A stretch of 64,000 bases of DNA from Aquitalea denitrificans (GCF_009856625.1 NZ_CP047241.1:1984001-2048000), one strand, 5' to 3'. Counted from the stretch's first letter, positions 1-9,388 are shown. Made by a program: numbers and translations. The notes: generated from the sequence alone by a model not told the origin.

Positions 1-248
1 CTCAGCTGCACGTCCATCTTGTTGGCCAGCAGCAGCATCACTTCGACATCGGCCCCTTCCAGCAGGTGGCTGCGTGGATTGATCTGGGCATAGGGTGCTT
101 GCAGCACCACGCCAACCCGCCAGTTGCGATGAGCGGCCAGCCAGTTGCGGGGTGCAGGGTTCGCCGCCATGGCCAGCGTGCAGAACAGGCTTGCCAGCAG
201 GGCTGTCAGGGAGAAAAGCAGAAATCGGTGGCGAAGGGCCGGCTGCAT
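1..248 (-). CDS. Periplasmic solute-binding (family 3-like) protein, partial (N-terminus only)
   Basis: Only the first ~82 codons lie in the window; the gene runs off the left edge. The translation opens with a clear signal peptide (basic start, hydrophobic core, cleavage after an A-M-A-A-like site near residue 28), then a segment reading NWRVGVVLQAPYAQ and EGADVEVMLLLANKM. That is the usual start of an extracellular solute-binding domain of the family 3 type (beta strand, substrate-side proline/tyrosine, then G-x-D-V-E helix). It could be a free binding protein or the sensor part of a larger membrane signalling protein; the missing C-terminus decides. The ATG at 248 is preferred because AGG lies 6 nt upstream and the signal peptide starts cleanly there; an in-frame ATG at 284 is possible. 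Confidence 0.6.
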   Translation of the reverse strand, partial: MQPALRHRFLLFSLTALLASLFCTLAMAANPAPRNWLAAHRNWRVGVVLQAPYAQINPRSHLLEGADVEVMLLLANKMDVQL

Positions 249-491
249 GTGAAGCCTGTATGCGATGTGGTGTTGGTAGGTCATGCCATCTCGTAGCAGG
301 AAGCTGCTGGCATGAGTGCGGCATACTTTACCCTGTAGTGCGGGTTTTGCCAAAACAGTTGCCGGAAGTTTCCTGATACGGGCAGTTGGTGTGATTACAA
401 TTATTGACACTAATTTACATGGCATTAACCGCGACAGCCGGGGCAAACCGCAATACTTCAGCATTAAAACAGAAACAGTCCCTGCACCTTC

Positions 492-1715
492 ATGCCCCGC
501 TTTATTTCCCTGCACCGCCGCAGCCTGCTGGTAGCTGCCGTATTGCTGCTGGCCGTTGCCGTATACCTACTGTATCCACGTCCGCCAGCCAGTCACTATC
601 TGACCGCCACCGTCAGCCCGATGAATCTGGAAGATACCGTGCTGGCCACCGGCACCATCAAGGCTCTGCGCGAAGTCAGTGTGGGTGCCCAGGTGTCCGG
701 CCAGGTGAAGTCGCTCAAGGTGGTATTGGGGCAGAGCGTGAAGAAGGGCGATGTGCTGGCGGAAATCGACCCGCGCACCCAGGAGAATTCGCTGGAAGAT
801 GCCCAGGCATCGGTCAGCAGCTATCAGTCACAGCTCAAATCCAAACTGGCGGCCTTGCTGAAGGCCAAGCAGGATTTTGCCCGCCAGCAGCAGATGCTGG
901 GCCAGCAGGCCACCTCGCAGGAAAGCTATGACAGTGCCAAGGCTGCGCTGGATGGTGCCGATGCTGACGCCCAGCAACTGCAGGCACAGTTGCAGCAGGC
1001 CCGCATCAGCCTGAAAACCGCCCAACTCAATCTGGGCTATACCCGCATCCTGGCCCCGATTGACGGGGTGGTGGTGGCCTTGCCGGTGGAAGAGGGCCAG
1101 ACGGTGAATGCCAGCCAGTCCACCCCCACCATCGTCAAACTGGCGCAACTGGACACGGTGACGGTAAAGGCAGAAATATCCGAGGGTGATGTGGTCAAGG
1201 TCAAGCCCGGTCTGCCGGTGTACTTCACCATCCTGGGTGAGCCGGATCGCCGCTATCAGGCCAGCCTGCGCTCCATTGATCCCGCGCCGCAGTCCTATAG
1301 CGACTCCAGCGACAGCACCAGTACCAGCAGCACCTCTACCAGTTCTACCTCCAGCAGTTCTTCGTCCACCGCCATTTATTATTACGGCCTGTTCGACGTG
1401 CCCAATCCGCAGCACAAGCTACGTATCAATATGACGGCACAGGTTACCGTGGTGCTCAGCCAGGTGAAGGGCGTGCTGGCCATTCCGGCCAATGCACTGG
1501 GTGTGGCGGGCAAGGATGGCCGCTACGCGGTGCGGGTGTTGCAGGCGGACGGCAAGATCCAGCCGCGCCAGGTGAAGATCGGCCTGAACAATAATGTGCA
1601 TGCCCAGGTGTTGTCCGGCCTGCGCGCTGGCGAACAGGTGGTGCTGGGCGAAGCCAGTGCCACGGCCAGCAGCAGTAGTGGTGGTCATAACGGCCCGCCG
1701 CCGATGGGGATGTAA
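492..1715 (+). CDS. macA: MacA-type periplasmic adaptor of an ABC tripartite efflux pump
   Basis: 407-residue membrane-fusion protein. It has an N-terminal membrane anchor (residues ~10-27), a lipoyl/barrel-sandwich half (VSGQVKSLKVVLGQSVKKGDVLAEID), a long alpha-hairpin (~95-175), the second lipoyl half (TRILAPIDGVV) and beta-barrel and membrane-proximal domains. MacA links the MacB ATPase to an outer-membrane channel for export of macrolides, lipopeptides or glycolipids. It is 3 nt from macB and 22 nt ahead of that from a NodT-type channel gene, so the pump is complete in one operon. Odd feature: residues ~270-293 are almost only Ser and Thr, inserted in the beta-barrel region; E. coli MacA (371 aa) is shorter. 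No strong ribosome site is visible before the ATG. Confidence 0.9.
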   Translation: MPRFISLHRRSLLVAAVLLLAVAVYLLYPRPPASHYLTATVSPMNLEDTVLATGTIKALREVSVGAQVSGQVKSLKVVLGQSVKKGDVLAEIDPRTQENSLEDAQASVSSYQSQLKSKLAALLKAKQDFARQQQMLGQQATSQESYDSAKAALDGADADAQQLQAQLQQARISLKTAQLNLGYTRILAPIDGVVVALPVEEGQTVNASQSTPTIVKLAQLDTVTVKAEISEGDVVKVKPGLPVYFTILGEPDRRYQASLRSIDPAPQSYSDSSDSTSTSSTSTSSTSSSSSSTAIYYYGLFDVPNPQHKLRINMTAQVTVVLSQVKGVLAIPANALGVAGKDGRYAVRVLQADGKIQPRQVKIGLNNNVHAQVLSGLRAGEQVVLGEASATASSSSGGHNGPPPMGM

Positions 1716-1718
1716 GCG

Positions 1719-3668
1719 ATGAGCATTCCCTTGCTGGCACTATCCGGCGTGTGTCGTGACTTTGCCTCTGGCGAAGATACGGTCACCGTGCTGGATAACA
1801 TCAATCTGCAGATTCAGGCTGGCGAGATGGTGGCCATCATCGGCGTTTCCGGCTCTGGCAAATCCACGCTGATGAATATTCTGGGCTGTCTGGATGCGCC
1901 CAGCCGCGGCAGCTACCGCGTGGCCGGTCAACCGGTGGCGGACATGTCACCGGATCAACTGGCGCAGCTACGCCGTGAGCATTTCGGCTTCATTTTCCAG
2001 CGCTATCATCTGCTGGGCGAACTCAATGCCCTGCAAAACGTCGAGTTGCCCGCAGTTTATGCCGGCAGCCCGGCGCAAGAGCGTATTGCGCGGGCCGCCA
2101 GCCTGCTGGCACGACTGGGCCTGGCCGACCGCGCCAGCCACAAGCCCGGCCAGCTGTCCGGCGGCCAGCAGCAGCGGGTGAGTATTGCCCGCGCACTGAT
2201 GAATGGCGGCAAGGTGATTCTGGCCGACGAACCTACCGGCGCACTGGACAGCGCCAGCGGCCAGCAGGTGATGGCCATCCTGCGCGAACTGCATGCCGAA
2301 GGCCACACCATCATTCTGGTGACGCACGACAGCAAGGTGGCCGAACACGCCGACCGCATCATCGAGATCGGTGACGGCAAGCTGGTGGCCGATACCCGCC
2401 GTGAATCCGTCACGCCGCCAGCGGCGCAGGCCGAGACTGCCCATCAGCCAGCGGCTACCGGCTGGCGCATGCTGCGCGAACACTTTGCTGAAGCCTTCGG
2501 CATGGCCTGGCGCGCGCTGATGGCGCACCGGCTGCGCTCCGCACTCACCATGCTGGGCATCATCATCGGCATTGCCTCGGTGGTGTCGGTAGTGGCGCTG
2601 GGGACCGGTTCCAGTCAGCGCATTCTCAGCGACATCAGCTCGCTGGGCACCAATACCATCAACATCTATCCCGGCAAGCATTTTGGCGACCGCAAGGCCG
2701 ATGCCATCCACACGCTGACCCCGCGCGATGCTGCGGTGCTGGCCGAGCAGCCCTTTGTCGACAGTGTCACCCCGGAAGTCAGCGACAGCGTGACGCTGCG
2801 CTATCGCAATGTGGCGGTCACTGCGCAGGTCAAGGGCGTGGGTGAGCAGTATTTCCGCGTGCGCGGCGTATCCATGGCGCAAGGGCGTGCATTTGATGCC
2901 AGCGCCGTCAGTCAGCAGGCGCAGCAGGTGGTGATTGACGAAAACAGCCGCAAGGCCTTGTTTGCCGACGGCGACGACCCCATCGGCAAAGTCATCCTGC
3001 TGGGCAAGCTGCCCTGCCGGGTGGTGGCGGTGACGCAAACCCAGAAAAGCGCCTTCGGCACCGATGAAAACCTCAATCTATGGCTGCCCTACAGCACGGT
3101 GATGTACCGCATGCTGGGCCAGGATTACCTGAAAGCTGTCACGGTGCGGGTAAGCGATAACGTATCCACCGATGCTGCCGAACAGAGCCTGGTGGCGCTG
3201 ATGACACGTCGGCACGGCACGCAGGATTTCTTTGTGATGAATACCGACAGCATCCGCCAGACCATTGCCAGCACCACCGCCACCATGACGCTGCTGGTGT
3301 CGATGATTGCGGTGATTTCACTGGTGGTGGGCGGCATTGGCGTGATGAACATCATGCTGGTATCGGTGAGCGAACGTACCCGCGAAATTGGCGTGTGCAT
3401 GGCAGTGGGTGCGCGCCAGCGCGACATCATGCAGCAGTTTCTGATTGAAGCCGTGCTGGTATGCCTGCTGGGCGGCGCGCTGGGTGTGGCCTTGTCGCTG
3501 GGCCTGGGGGTGCTGGTGGCCCGCCTGGCCAGCTTCAATATGGTTTACTCACTCACCTCCATTGTGGCGGCCTTTGCCTGCTCCACCCTGGTGGGGGTGT
3601 TGTTCGGCTATCTGCCGGCACGCAATGCCGCGCGGCTGGACCCGGTAGTGGCGCTGTCCCGCGAATGA
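1719..3668 (+). CDS. macB: MacB-type ABC transporter (fused ATPase and permease)
   Basis: 649 residues, the usual MacB length. The N-terminal ATPase shows Walker A (GVSGSGKST), signature (LSGGQQQR), Walker B (VILADEPTGALDS) and the switch histidine (LVTHD). The first transmembrane segment is near residue 275 (LTMLGIIIGIASVVSVVAL), followed by a large periplasmic domain and three C-terminal transmembrane helices with the family motif GVMNIMLVSVSERTREIG. MacB acts as a mechanotransmission ATPase that drives substrate from the periplasm through MacA and an outer-membrane factor. The start ATG follows the macA stop by 3 nt, so translation is probably coupled. Confidence 0.94.
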   Translation: MSIPLLALSGVCRDFASGEDTVTVLDNINLQIQAGEMVAIIGVSGSGKSTLMNILGCLDAPSRGSYRVAGQPVADMSPDQLAQLRREHFGFIFQRYHLLGELNALQNVELPAVYAGSPAQERIARAASLLARLGLADRASHKPGQLSGGQQQRVSIARALMNGGKVILADEPTGALDSASGQQVMAILRELHAEGHTIILVTHDSKVAEHADRIIEIGDGKLVADTRRESVTPPAAQAETAHQPAATGWRMLREHFAEAFGMAWRALMAHRLRSALTMLGIIIGIASVVSVVALGTGSSQRILSDISSLGTNTINIYPGKHFGDRKADAIHTLTPRDAAVLAEQPFVDSVTPEVSDSVTLRYRNVAVTAQVKGVGEQYFRVRGVSMAQGRAFDASAVSQQAQQVVIDENSRKALFADGDDPIGKVILLGKLPCRVVAVTQTQKSAFGTDENLNLWLPYSTVMYRMLGQDYLKAVTVRVSDNVSTDAAEQSLVALMTRRHGTQDFFVMNTDSIRQTIASTTATMTLLVSMIAVISLVVGGIGVMNIMLVSVSERTREIGVCMAVGARQRDIMQQFLIEAVLVCLLGGALGVALSLGLGVLVARLASFNMVYSLTSIVAAFACSTLVGVLFGYLPARNAARLDPVVALSRE

Positions 3669-3690
3669 GCGCCATGCAAATGAGAATGCA

Positions 3691-5073
3691 ATGAAAGCAA
3701 GTTTTTCCATCCTGCTTGCCAGCCTGCTGCTGGCCGGCTGCAGCAGCCTCAGCGGCACGCCTTATCACACCCCGTCAGTCAATCTGCCAACGCAATGGCA
3801 GGCGACCAGCCAGGACAAGGCCGTCGGAGTGTCCATGCCGGCCGATCAGGCGTGGTGGCAGCAGTTTGGCGATGCCGAACTGAATGCGCTGGTGGAGCAT
3901 GTGCTCTCCTGCAATAACGATCTGGCCGCCGCCGCCATCAAGGTACGTCAGGCCATGCTGAAGGCGGATCTGGCGGATACCGATCTGGCACCCACGCCGT
4001 CTTTCAGCCTGTCCAGCACGGCCAACCGGCGCGTGGGCGGCGATGCCGTCAGCAGCCAGAGCCACGCCGCCACGCTGTCGGTCAGTTATGAACTGGACTT
4101 GTGGGGTAAGCTGGCGCACCAGAGCGATGCCAAGGCCTGGGAGGCGCGTGCCACGGTACAGGATATGCAAAGCAGCCGGCTCAGCCTGATCGGCAGCACC
4201 ATCAAGCTGTACTGGAAACAGGCCTGGCTACGCCAGCGGCTGGCGCTGGGGCAGGCCAGCATCGATTACCAGCAACAGGCGCTGCGGCTGGTGCTGGCCA
4301 AGCAGCAGGCCGGTGCGGCGGCCGAGCTGGATGTGCTGACCGTGCGGCAAAACCTGGCCAGCCAGCAAGCCAGCCTGCACGACTACCAGCAGCAATTGGC
4401 CGAAACGCAGAATGCACTGGCGATATTGCTGGATGGTCCGCCCAAGGGAGACATCGCCTGGCGCGCCAGCCTGCCTGCGGCTGATCTGCCGGACGTGCCT
4501 GCCGGTCTGCCGGTGGCGCTGCTGGCGCGTCGTCCCGACCTGCGCGCCGCCGAATTGCGCCTGCGCGAAACACTGGCAACTGGCGATGCCACCCGTGCAT
4601 CGTACTATCCCGATTTTTCCCTGACCGGCAGCCTGGGCAGCAGCAGCGCCCGGCTGGCGCAGGTGCTGAGCAATCCGCTGGCCACACTGGGCAGCGGCAT
4701 CACCTTGCCATTCCTGCAGTGGCGGCAGATGAAGCTGAACAACAGCATCAGTGATGCCGACTACCAGTTGGCGGTGGTGAACTTCCGCCAGACTTTGTAT
4801 TCCGCACTGGCCGATGTGGAAAACGCGCTGTCTGCCCGCAGCCAGTACCAGCAGCAGGGTGCGCGGCTAACGCAATCCGCCTTGTTGGCACAGCGGGCGG
4901 AACACCTTTACCGGCTGCGCTATCAGGCTGGTGCCGCACCGCTGAAGGACTGGCTGGATGCGCAAGAAACGCGCCGTACCGCCGAGGTAAGCCTGCTGGA
5001 AAACCGCTATAACCGGCTGGTGAATCAGGTAACGCTGTACCAGGCGCTGGGTGGCAATGCCAGTGTGCAGTAA
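3691..5073 (+). CDS. NodT-family outer-membrane efflux lipoprotein (third component of the MacAB pump)
   Basis: 460 residues. An N-terminal lipoprotein signal ends in LLLAGC, so the mature protein should be lipidated at that Cys. The body has two TolC/OEP repeats with long amphipathic helices and the usual SYELDLWGKLAHQSDA and RRPDLRAAELRLRE motifs of the NodT subfamily. It would form the trimeric outer-membrane channel for MacA-MacB, which lie immediately upstream (22-nt gap) on the same strand. The operon ends at the palindromic terminator just downstream. The specific substrate cannot be read from sequence. Confidence 0.92.
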   Translation: MKASFSILLASLLLAGCSSLSGTPYHTPSVNLPTQWQATSQDKAVGVSMPADQAWWQQFGDAELNALVEHVLSCNNDLAAAAIKVRQAMLKADLADTDLAPTPSFSLSSTANRRVGGDAVSSQSHAATLSVSYELDLWGKLAHQSDAKAWEARATVQDMQSSRLSLIGSTIKLYWKQAWLRQRLALGQASIDYQQQALRLVLAKQQAGAAAELDVLTVRQNLASQQASLHDYQQQLAETQNALAILLDGPPKGDIAWRASLPAADLPDVPAGLPVALLARRPDLRAAELRLRETLATGDATRASYYPDFSLTGSLGSSSARLAQVLSNPLATLGSGITLPFLQWRQMKLNNSISDADYQLAVVNFRQTLYSALADVENALSARSQYQQQGARLTQSALLAQRAEHLYRLRYQAGAAPLKDWLDAQETRRTAEVSLLENRYNRLVNQVTLYQALGGNASVQ

Positions 5074-5127
5074 GAGCGACCTTGCAGCAGGAATGTGGTG
5101 AGCCACCTTCAGCAAAGAGATGGAAAG

Positions 5128-5157
5128 AAAAAGCCCGGTGCATGCACCGGGCTTTTT
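5128..5157. terminator. Bidirectional intrinsic terminator between converging efflux operons
   Basis: A perfect 30-bp palindrome: five A, GCCCGGTGCA, its exact complement, then five T. It can serve as a rho-independent terminator in both directions. It sits between the mac operon (ends 5073) and the emr operon (ends 5175 on the other strand). Confidence 0.92.
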
Positions 5158-5174
5158 GCTGAATGTCGTGCTGT

Positions 5175-6713
5175 TCAGTGCGCCTGACTGGTATCCGCCA
5201 CGCGGCTGGGACGGGGTGCCAGCCAGATGGCGCAGGCGGCCACCACAAAGGACAGGCCGGTCAGCCAGAAAATCTGGTTGGTGGACAGCATGATGCTTTG
5301 CGACTGCAACAGCTGGTTGAGCTGATTGCTGGCTGCATCCAGGCTCATGCCGCTACCCTGCAGGGTGCGCAGGGTGTCGCCACCGGGGTCGATGCTGCCT
5401 ACCAGGTCAGCATGGTTGTAGCTGGCCTTGTCTTCCCAGGCGGTAGTCACCAGCGAGGTGGCAAAAGCCCCGGACAGCGTGCGCATGAAGCTCATCAAGC
5501 CTGCCGCCGAGGCCATTTCCTCCGGCTCCACGCTGGCCATGGCCAGGCCAGTGAGCGGCACAAAGAAGAAAGGCATGCCCACGCCCTGGAACAGCAGCGG
5601 CAAGGCTACTTGCCAGAAACCCATGTCGGTAGTGGAGAAGCTGCGGTACAGGGTGACGCCACCCAGCCACATCACGCCCATGAACACCAAGGGGCGAGGA
5701 TCGACACGGGTGGAAAGCTGTGCTACCAGCGGCGCCACCAGCACCGCCAGAATGCCGCTCATCGCCGTGGCATGGCCTGCTTCGGTGGCGGTGTAGCCCA
5801 TATAGCTTTGCAGCCATTGCGGGGTGAGCACCGTTGCGCCAAAAAAGGAACCGAAGGCCAGTGAAATGGTAAGCACGCTGGCCCAGTAGCCGCGGTGACG
5901 GAATACCCGCAGGTTCACCACCGGGTTTTTCTCGGTCAATTCCCAGATCAGGAAGGCAGCAAAGCCGATGGCAGCGGTCACTGCCAGCGCGATGATCTCG
6001 GCGGAATTGAACCAGTCCAGGTTCTTGCCTTCATCCAGCATGATTTGCAGTGCCGCCACCCACACCACCAGCAGGCCAAGGCCGACGGCATCCACGCGGA
6101 TGTTCTCGCGCAGGCTTTCCTGGCTTTTCAGCAATTGCCAGCCGGCATAGCCGCACAGCATGGTGATGGGGACGTTGATCCAGAAAATCCACGGCCAGCT
6201 CACCTGGTCACACAGCACGCCGCCCAGAATCGGCCCCATGATGGGCGCAATCAGCGTGGTCATGCTCCACAGGCCAATGGCGGCGCCGGTTTTTTCCTTG
6301 GGGAAAATCCGCAGCAGCAGGGTTTGCGACATCGGCATCAGCGGGCCGCCGGCCAGGCCTTGCAGCACGCGGAACAGCACCAGCGTTTCCAGCGAACCGG
6401 CCATGCCGCACAGCAGGGAGAACAGGCCGAACAGTACCATGGAGCCGATGAACAGCCTTACCGTGCCCAGCCGTGCCGCCAGCCAGCCGGTTAGCGGCAC
6501 GGTAATGGCCTCGGCCACGGCATAAGACGTAATGACATAAGTACCCTGGCTGGAAGATACCGCCAAGCCGCCGGCAATATTGGGCACCGACACATTGGCA
6601 ATGGTGGTGTCCAGCACGGCGACAAAATTGGCAGCGGCCAGCACCAAGGCAGCCAGCCACAGGGTGCTGCCTTCCAGTGGCTTGGGTGAAGCAGTAACGG
6701 AGCTGTCAGTCAT
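5175..6713 (-). CDS. emrB: EmrB/QacA-type MFS multidrug exporter (DHA2, 14 TM)
   Basis: 512 residues with many hydrophobic segments, consistent with the 14-helix DHA2 family. Visible family marks are the early acidic motif LDTTIANVSVPNIAGGLAVS (motif D1), the loop GWLAARLGTVRLF (motif A) and the helix-5 motif LGPILGGVL-like segment (APIMGPILGGVLCD, motif C), which marks antiporters. EmrB exports hydrophobic toxic compounds in exchange for protons, with EmrA and an outer-membrane factor. It is the last gene of an operon read as outer-membrane factor, emrA, emrB; the emrA-emrB gap is 6 nt. Confidence 0.93.
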   Translation of the reverse strand: MTDSSVTASPKPLEGSTLWLAALVLAAANFVAVLDTTIANVSVPNIAGGLAVSSSQGTYVITSYAVAEAITVPLTGWLAARLGTVRLFIGSMVLFGLFSLLCGMAGSLETLVLFRVLQGLAGGPLMPMSQTLLLRIFPKEKTGAAIGLWSMTTLIAPIMGPILGGVLCDQVSWPWIFWINVPITMLCGYAGWQLLKSQESLRENIRVDAVGLGLLVVWVAALQIMLDEGKNLDWFNSAEIIALAVTAAIGFAAFLIWELTEKNPVVNLRVFRHRGYWASVLTISLAFGSFFGATVLTPQWLQSYMGYTATEAGHATAMSGILAVLVAPLVAQLSTRVDPRPLVFMGVMWLGGVTLYRSFSTTDMGFWQVALPLLFQGVGMPFFFVPLTGLAMASVEPEEMASAAGLMSFMRTLSGAFATSLVTTAWEDKASYNHADLVGSIDPGGDTLRTLQGSGMSLDAASNQLNQLLQSQSIMLSTNQIFWLTGLSFVVAACAIWLAPRPSRVADTSQAH

Positions 6714-6719
6714 GATGGC

Positions 6720-7868
6720 TTACTCGCTGGCGGTATCGATGGTGACTTCCATCGACAGGCCCACTTGCAAGGGATGGGCGCGCAGTTCGGCCGGGTCCAG
6801 TGCAATGCGTACCGGCAGGCGCTGTACCACCTTGATCCAGTTGCCGGTGGCGTTTTGCGCCGGGATGGTGGCAAAGGCTGCGCCAGAGCCGCCAGCCAGG
6901 CCGGCCACCTTGCCGTGGTAGGTGATGCGGCTGCCGTACAGGTCGGCGGTCAGCGTGGCCGGCTGGCCGATACGTACCTTGTCCAGCTGCACTTCCTTGA
7001 AGTTGGCATCCACGTGCGCCTGTTGCAGCGGCACCACCGACAGCAGCTGGTTACCGGCCTGCACGCGCTGGCCGACCTGAGCCTGACGCTTGGCCACCAC
7101 GCCGTCCACCGGCGCGCGGATCACGGTGCGGGCCAGGTCCAGTCGCGCCTGGTCACGCTTGGCGCGCGCCAGTGCCACTTCCGGGTTGGTGTCCACCGTG
7201 GTGTTGACGGTGAGGGTCTGGTTGGCCTTGAGCGAGCCTTGTGCCGCGCGGGCATTGGCTTCGGCCTGTTTGGCGGCGGCTTCGGCTGCGGTCAGGTTGG
7301 CGCTGGCGGTGCTGAACACGTTCTGCGCATTGCTCAGCTCTTCGCCGGACACCGAACCGCTCTTGGCCAGCGCCTGACGGCGCTTGAGGTCCAGTTCGGC
7401 GCGTTGCAGGTCGGCACGGGCAGAAACCAGCTGGGCATTGCTGCGCGCCTGGTCGGCAATGCGGGCCTGCACTTGGGCCTGCAAGCCTTCGTCGCTGGCC
7501 AGATAGCCCTGCACGCGACGCTCGGCGCGCGCCAGTTCGGCTTCGGCCTGCGCCAGATTGAGGGCTGCATCCTTGTCGTCCAGCTTCACCAGGATGTCGC
7601 CGCGTTTTACCTGCTGGGTGTCCACGGCCAGCACTTCACGCACGGTGCCGCTGACTTCCGGGGTGATTTGCGCCATTTCAACGGCGACATAGGCATTGTC
7701 AGTGCTGACATGGTGGGAGGCCACCAGGGTCCAGTATGTGCCGGCACCAATGGCGGCAACGCCGACGACTACGCCAAGCAGGGCAAACAGCTTCTTGCGC
7801 TTTGCAAGGCGCAGGCTGTCGCTGTGCGGGGCATCGGAGGCGGGGAGGGCTTGGATATTTTCGCTCAT
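6720..7868 (-). CDS. emrA: EmrA/HlyD-type membrane fusion protein
   Basis: 382 residues from the ATG at 7868. This start has an AGAGAA ribosome site and gives the normal EmrA N-terminus (MSENIQ), a cytosolic tail, then one membrane anchor (KLFALLGVVVGVAAIGAGTYW). A longer reading from an upstream TTG is less likely. The protein has two lipoyl halves around a long coiled-coil hairpin (~100-210), the motif SHHVSTDNAYV typical of the EmrA group, and RAPVDGVVAKRQAQVGQRV. It bridges EmrB to the NodT-type channel encoded just upstream. Confidence 0.93.
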   Translation of the reverse strand: MSENIQALPASDAPHSDSLRLAKRKKLFALLGVVVGVAAIGAGTYWTLVASHHVSTDNAYVAVEMAQITPEVSGTVREVLAVDTQQVKRGDILVKLDDKDAALNLAQAEAELARAERRVQGYLASDEGLQAQVQARIADQARSNAQLVSARADLQRAELDLKRRQALAKSGSVSGEELSNAQNVFSTASANLTAAEAAAKQAEANARAAQGSLKANQTLTVNTTVDTNPEVALARAKRDQARLDLARTVIRAPVDGVVAKRQAQVGQRVQAGNQLLSVVPLQQAHVDANFKEVQLDKVRIGQPATLTADLYGSRITYHGKVAGLAGGSGAAFATIPAQNATGNWIKVVQRLPVRIALDPAELRAHPLQVGLSMEVTIDTASE

Positions 7869-7903
7869 GATGGTTCTCTGCAATTGTTGTATTCGACAGG
7901 GGC

Positions 7904-9343
7904 TCAGGCTTGCTGATAGCCGCCGCCCAGGGCTTTGATCAGGTTGACATCCAGCAGGAACAGCCGGGTTTCCAGGCTGGTGCTGCTGCGACGACTGGCA
8001 ATCACGTTGTCTTCGGCATTCAGCACGTCCAGATAGCTGGCCAGACCGCCCTGATAGCGGTTCTGCATCACCTGGTAGGACTCCTCGGCGGTTTTCAGTG
8101 CCAGGCGGCGCTGTTCCAGCTGCGGCCCCAGTTCCTGTTGCTGGGCCATGACATCGGCCACCTCATGCAGGGCCTGGGTAAGGGTCTGGTTGTAGCTGGC
8201 TACGGCGGCATCGTATTCGGCGCGGGCAACACGGTAGTTGCCTTGCAGGGCGCCACCACGGAAAATCGGCAGCGAAATGGCCGGGCCGACCCCGCCGATG
8301 TCGGAACCGTTCTTGGTCAGGTAGCTCAGCCCCAGCGACTGCACGCCCAGATAGGCAGACAGATTCACATTGGGGTAAAACGCTGCGCGGGCGACATTGA
8401 TGCGGCTGGCGGCGGCTTCGGCGCGCAGTCTGGCGGCGGCCAGGTCCGGGCGACGGCCCAGCAAGTCCGCCTGCAAGGTGGCGGGCAAGCCTTGCGGGTG
8501 CAGCAGGCTGGCAGCTGGGCGACGCAGGTTCATGCCGCGGTCCGGTCCGGCACCCATCAGTGCGGCAATGCTGAGCTTTTGCTGGGCAATGGCCTGACGT
8601 GCGGCGCTGAGGTCAGCGTTGGCAGTGGCTTCGCGGGACTGGGCCTGACGCAGGCTGCCCATGGTTTCCAGACCATTGTCAAAGCGTTGCTGCAGCAGCT
8701 GGGCGCTATGCTGGCGCACGCTCAGTGCCTGTTCGGCGGCATCCTGTTCGGCATACAGGCGGGCCAGTTCGGCATACGCGGCGGCAATGGCACTGGTCAG
8801 GGTCAGGCGGCTTTGTGCTGCCTCGGCCTGGGCTGCGGCCAGTTCCGAGCTGGCGGCAGCAATGGCGGAGCGGTTCTTGCCCCAGAAGTCGATTTCATAG
8901 CTGAAATCCAGTTCGACCTTGGCGGAGTTGTTGTAACCATGCGGAACAAAGGCGGCAGGAAAGCCGTTGTTATAGCTTTGCTTCATCTTGGTGACAGAGG
9001 TATTCAGGTCGAGGCTGGGCAGATTGCTGGCACCGGTCTGCTCCGCCTGACCTGCAGCCTTGGCCAGACGGGCCTCGGCGGCTGCCAGATCCGGTGACTG
9101 GCTTAACGCTTCCTGCATGATGTCGTTGAGCTGGCCGTCCTGATAGCTTTGCCACCAGTTGCTGTTCATCCAGTCAGCCGAGCTGGCTTGCAGGGTTTGC
9201 TGACTGGCCATGTCCTGCATGGTCTTGCTGCGGGGCGTGGGGCCCAGGTCCGGCACGCTGGCACAACCGGCCAGCAGCAGGCTGCCTAGCAGGGTCAGTT
9301 GTAGCAGAGTGCGCCGTGGGTGCATGCTTGATTGGGTATCCAT
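7904..9343 (-). CDS. NodT-family outer-membrane efflux lipoprotein (channel of the EmrAB-type pump)
   Basis: 479 residues from the ATG at 9343. The lipoprotein signal ends in LLLAGC. Two OEP repeats follow, with KVELDFSYEIDFWGKNRSA and GRRPDLAAARLRAEAA motifs, and a C-terminal GGLASYLDVLNAE segment that marks NodT/OprM channels. It is first in the operon, 35 nt before emrA, and starts right below the TetR-controlled promoter at 9381-9409. It is paralogous to the channel gene at 3691-5073, so this region carries two complete pumps each with its own outer-membrane factor. Confidence 0.92.
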   Translation of the reverse strand: MDTQSSMHPRRTLLQLTLLGSLLLAGCASVPDLGPTPRSKTMQDMASQQTLQASSADWMNSNWWQSYQDGQLNDIMQEALSQSPDLAAAEARLAKAAGQAEQTGASNLPSLDLNTSVTKMKQSYNNGFPAAFVPHGYNNSAKVELDFSYEIDFWGKNRSAIAAASSELAAAQAEAAQSRLTLTSAIAAAYAELARLYAEQDAAEQALSVRQHSAQLLQQRFDNGLETMGSLRQAQSREATANADLSAARQAIAQQKLSIAALMGAGPDRGMNLRRPAASLLHPQGLPATLQADLLGRRPDLAAARLRAEAAASRINVARAAFYPNVNLSAYLGVQSLGLSYLTKNGSDIGGVGPAISLPIFRGGALQGNYRVARAEYDAAVASYNQTLTQALHEVADVMAQQQELGPQLEQRRLALKTAEESYQVMQNRYQGGLASYLDVLNAEDNVIASRRSSTSLETRLFLLDVNLIKALGGGYQQA

Positions 9344-9359
9344 TATTTTGACAGGGCCT

Positions 9360-9388
9360 TTAACTGTACTGTACGGTACGGTTATAAT
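9360..9388 (+). promoter_or_regulatory. Promoter of the TetR regulator gene
   Basis: TTAACT (9360-9365), a 17-bp spacer and a perfect TATAAT (9383-9388) face the tetR gene. The -10 overlaps the -10 of the divergent efflux promoter, so one bound repressor could block both. Confidence 0.65.
9362..9383. promoter_or_regulatory. TetR operator, copy 1 (overlaps both promoters)
   Basis: A 22-bp imperfect dyad of the form AACTGTAC-N6-GTACGGTT. It covers the spacer of the tetR promoter and touches the -10 of the efflux promoter. A second copy with the same consensus (AACYGTAC-N6-GTACRGTT) lies at 9414-9435. Confidence 0.75.

Noticed and set aside
1299..1370. DNA tandem repeat or slippage locus in macA
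   Set aside because: The Ser/Thr codons are mixed (agc, tcc, tct, agt, acc), with no fixed repeat unit, so a slippage-type phase switch is not supported.
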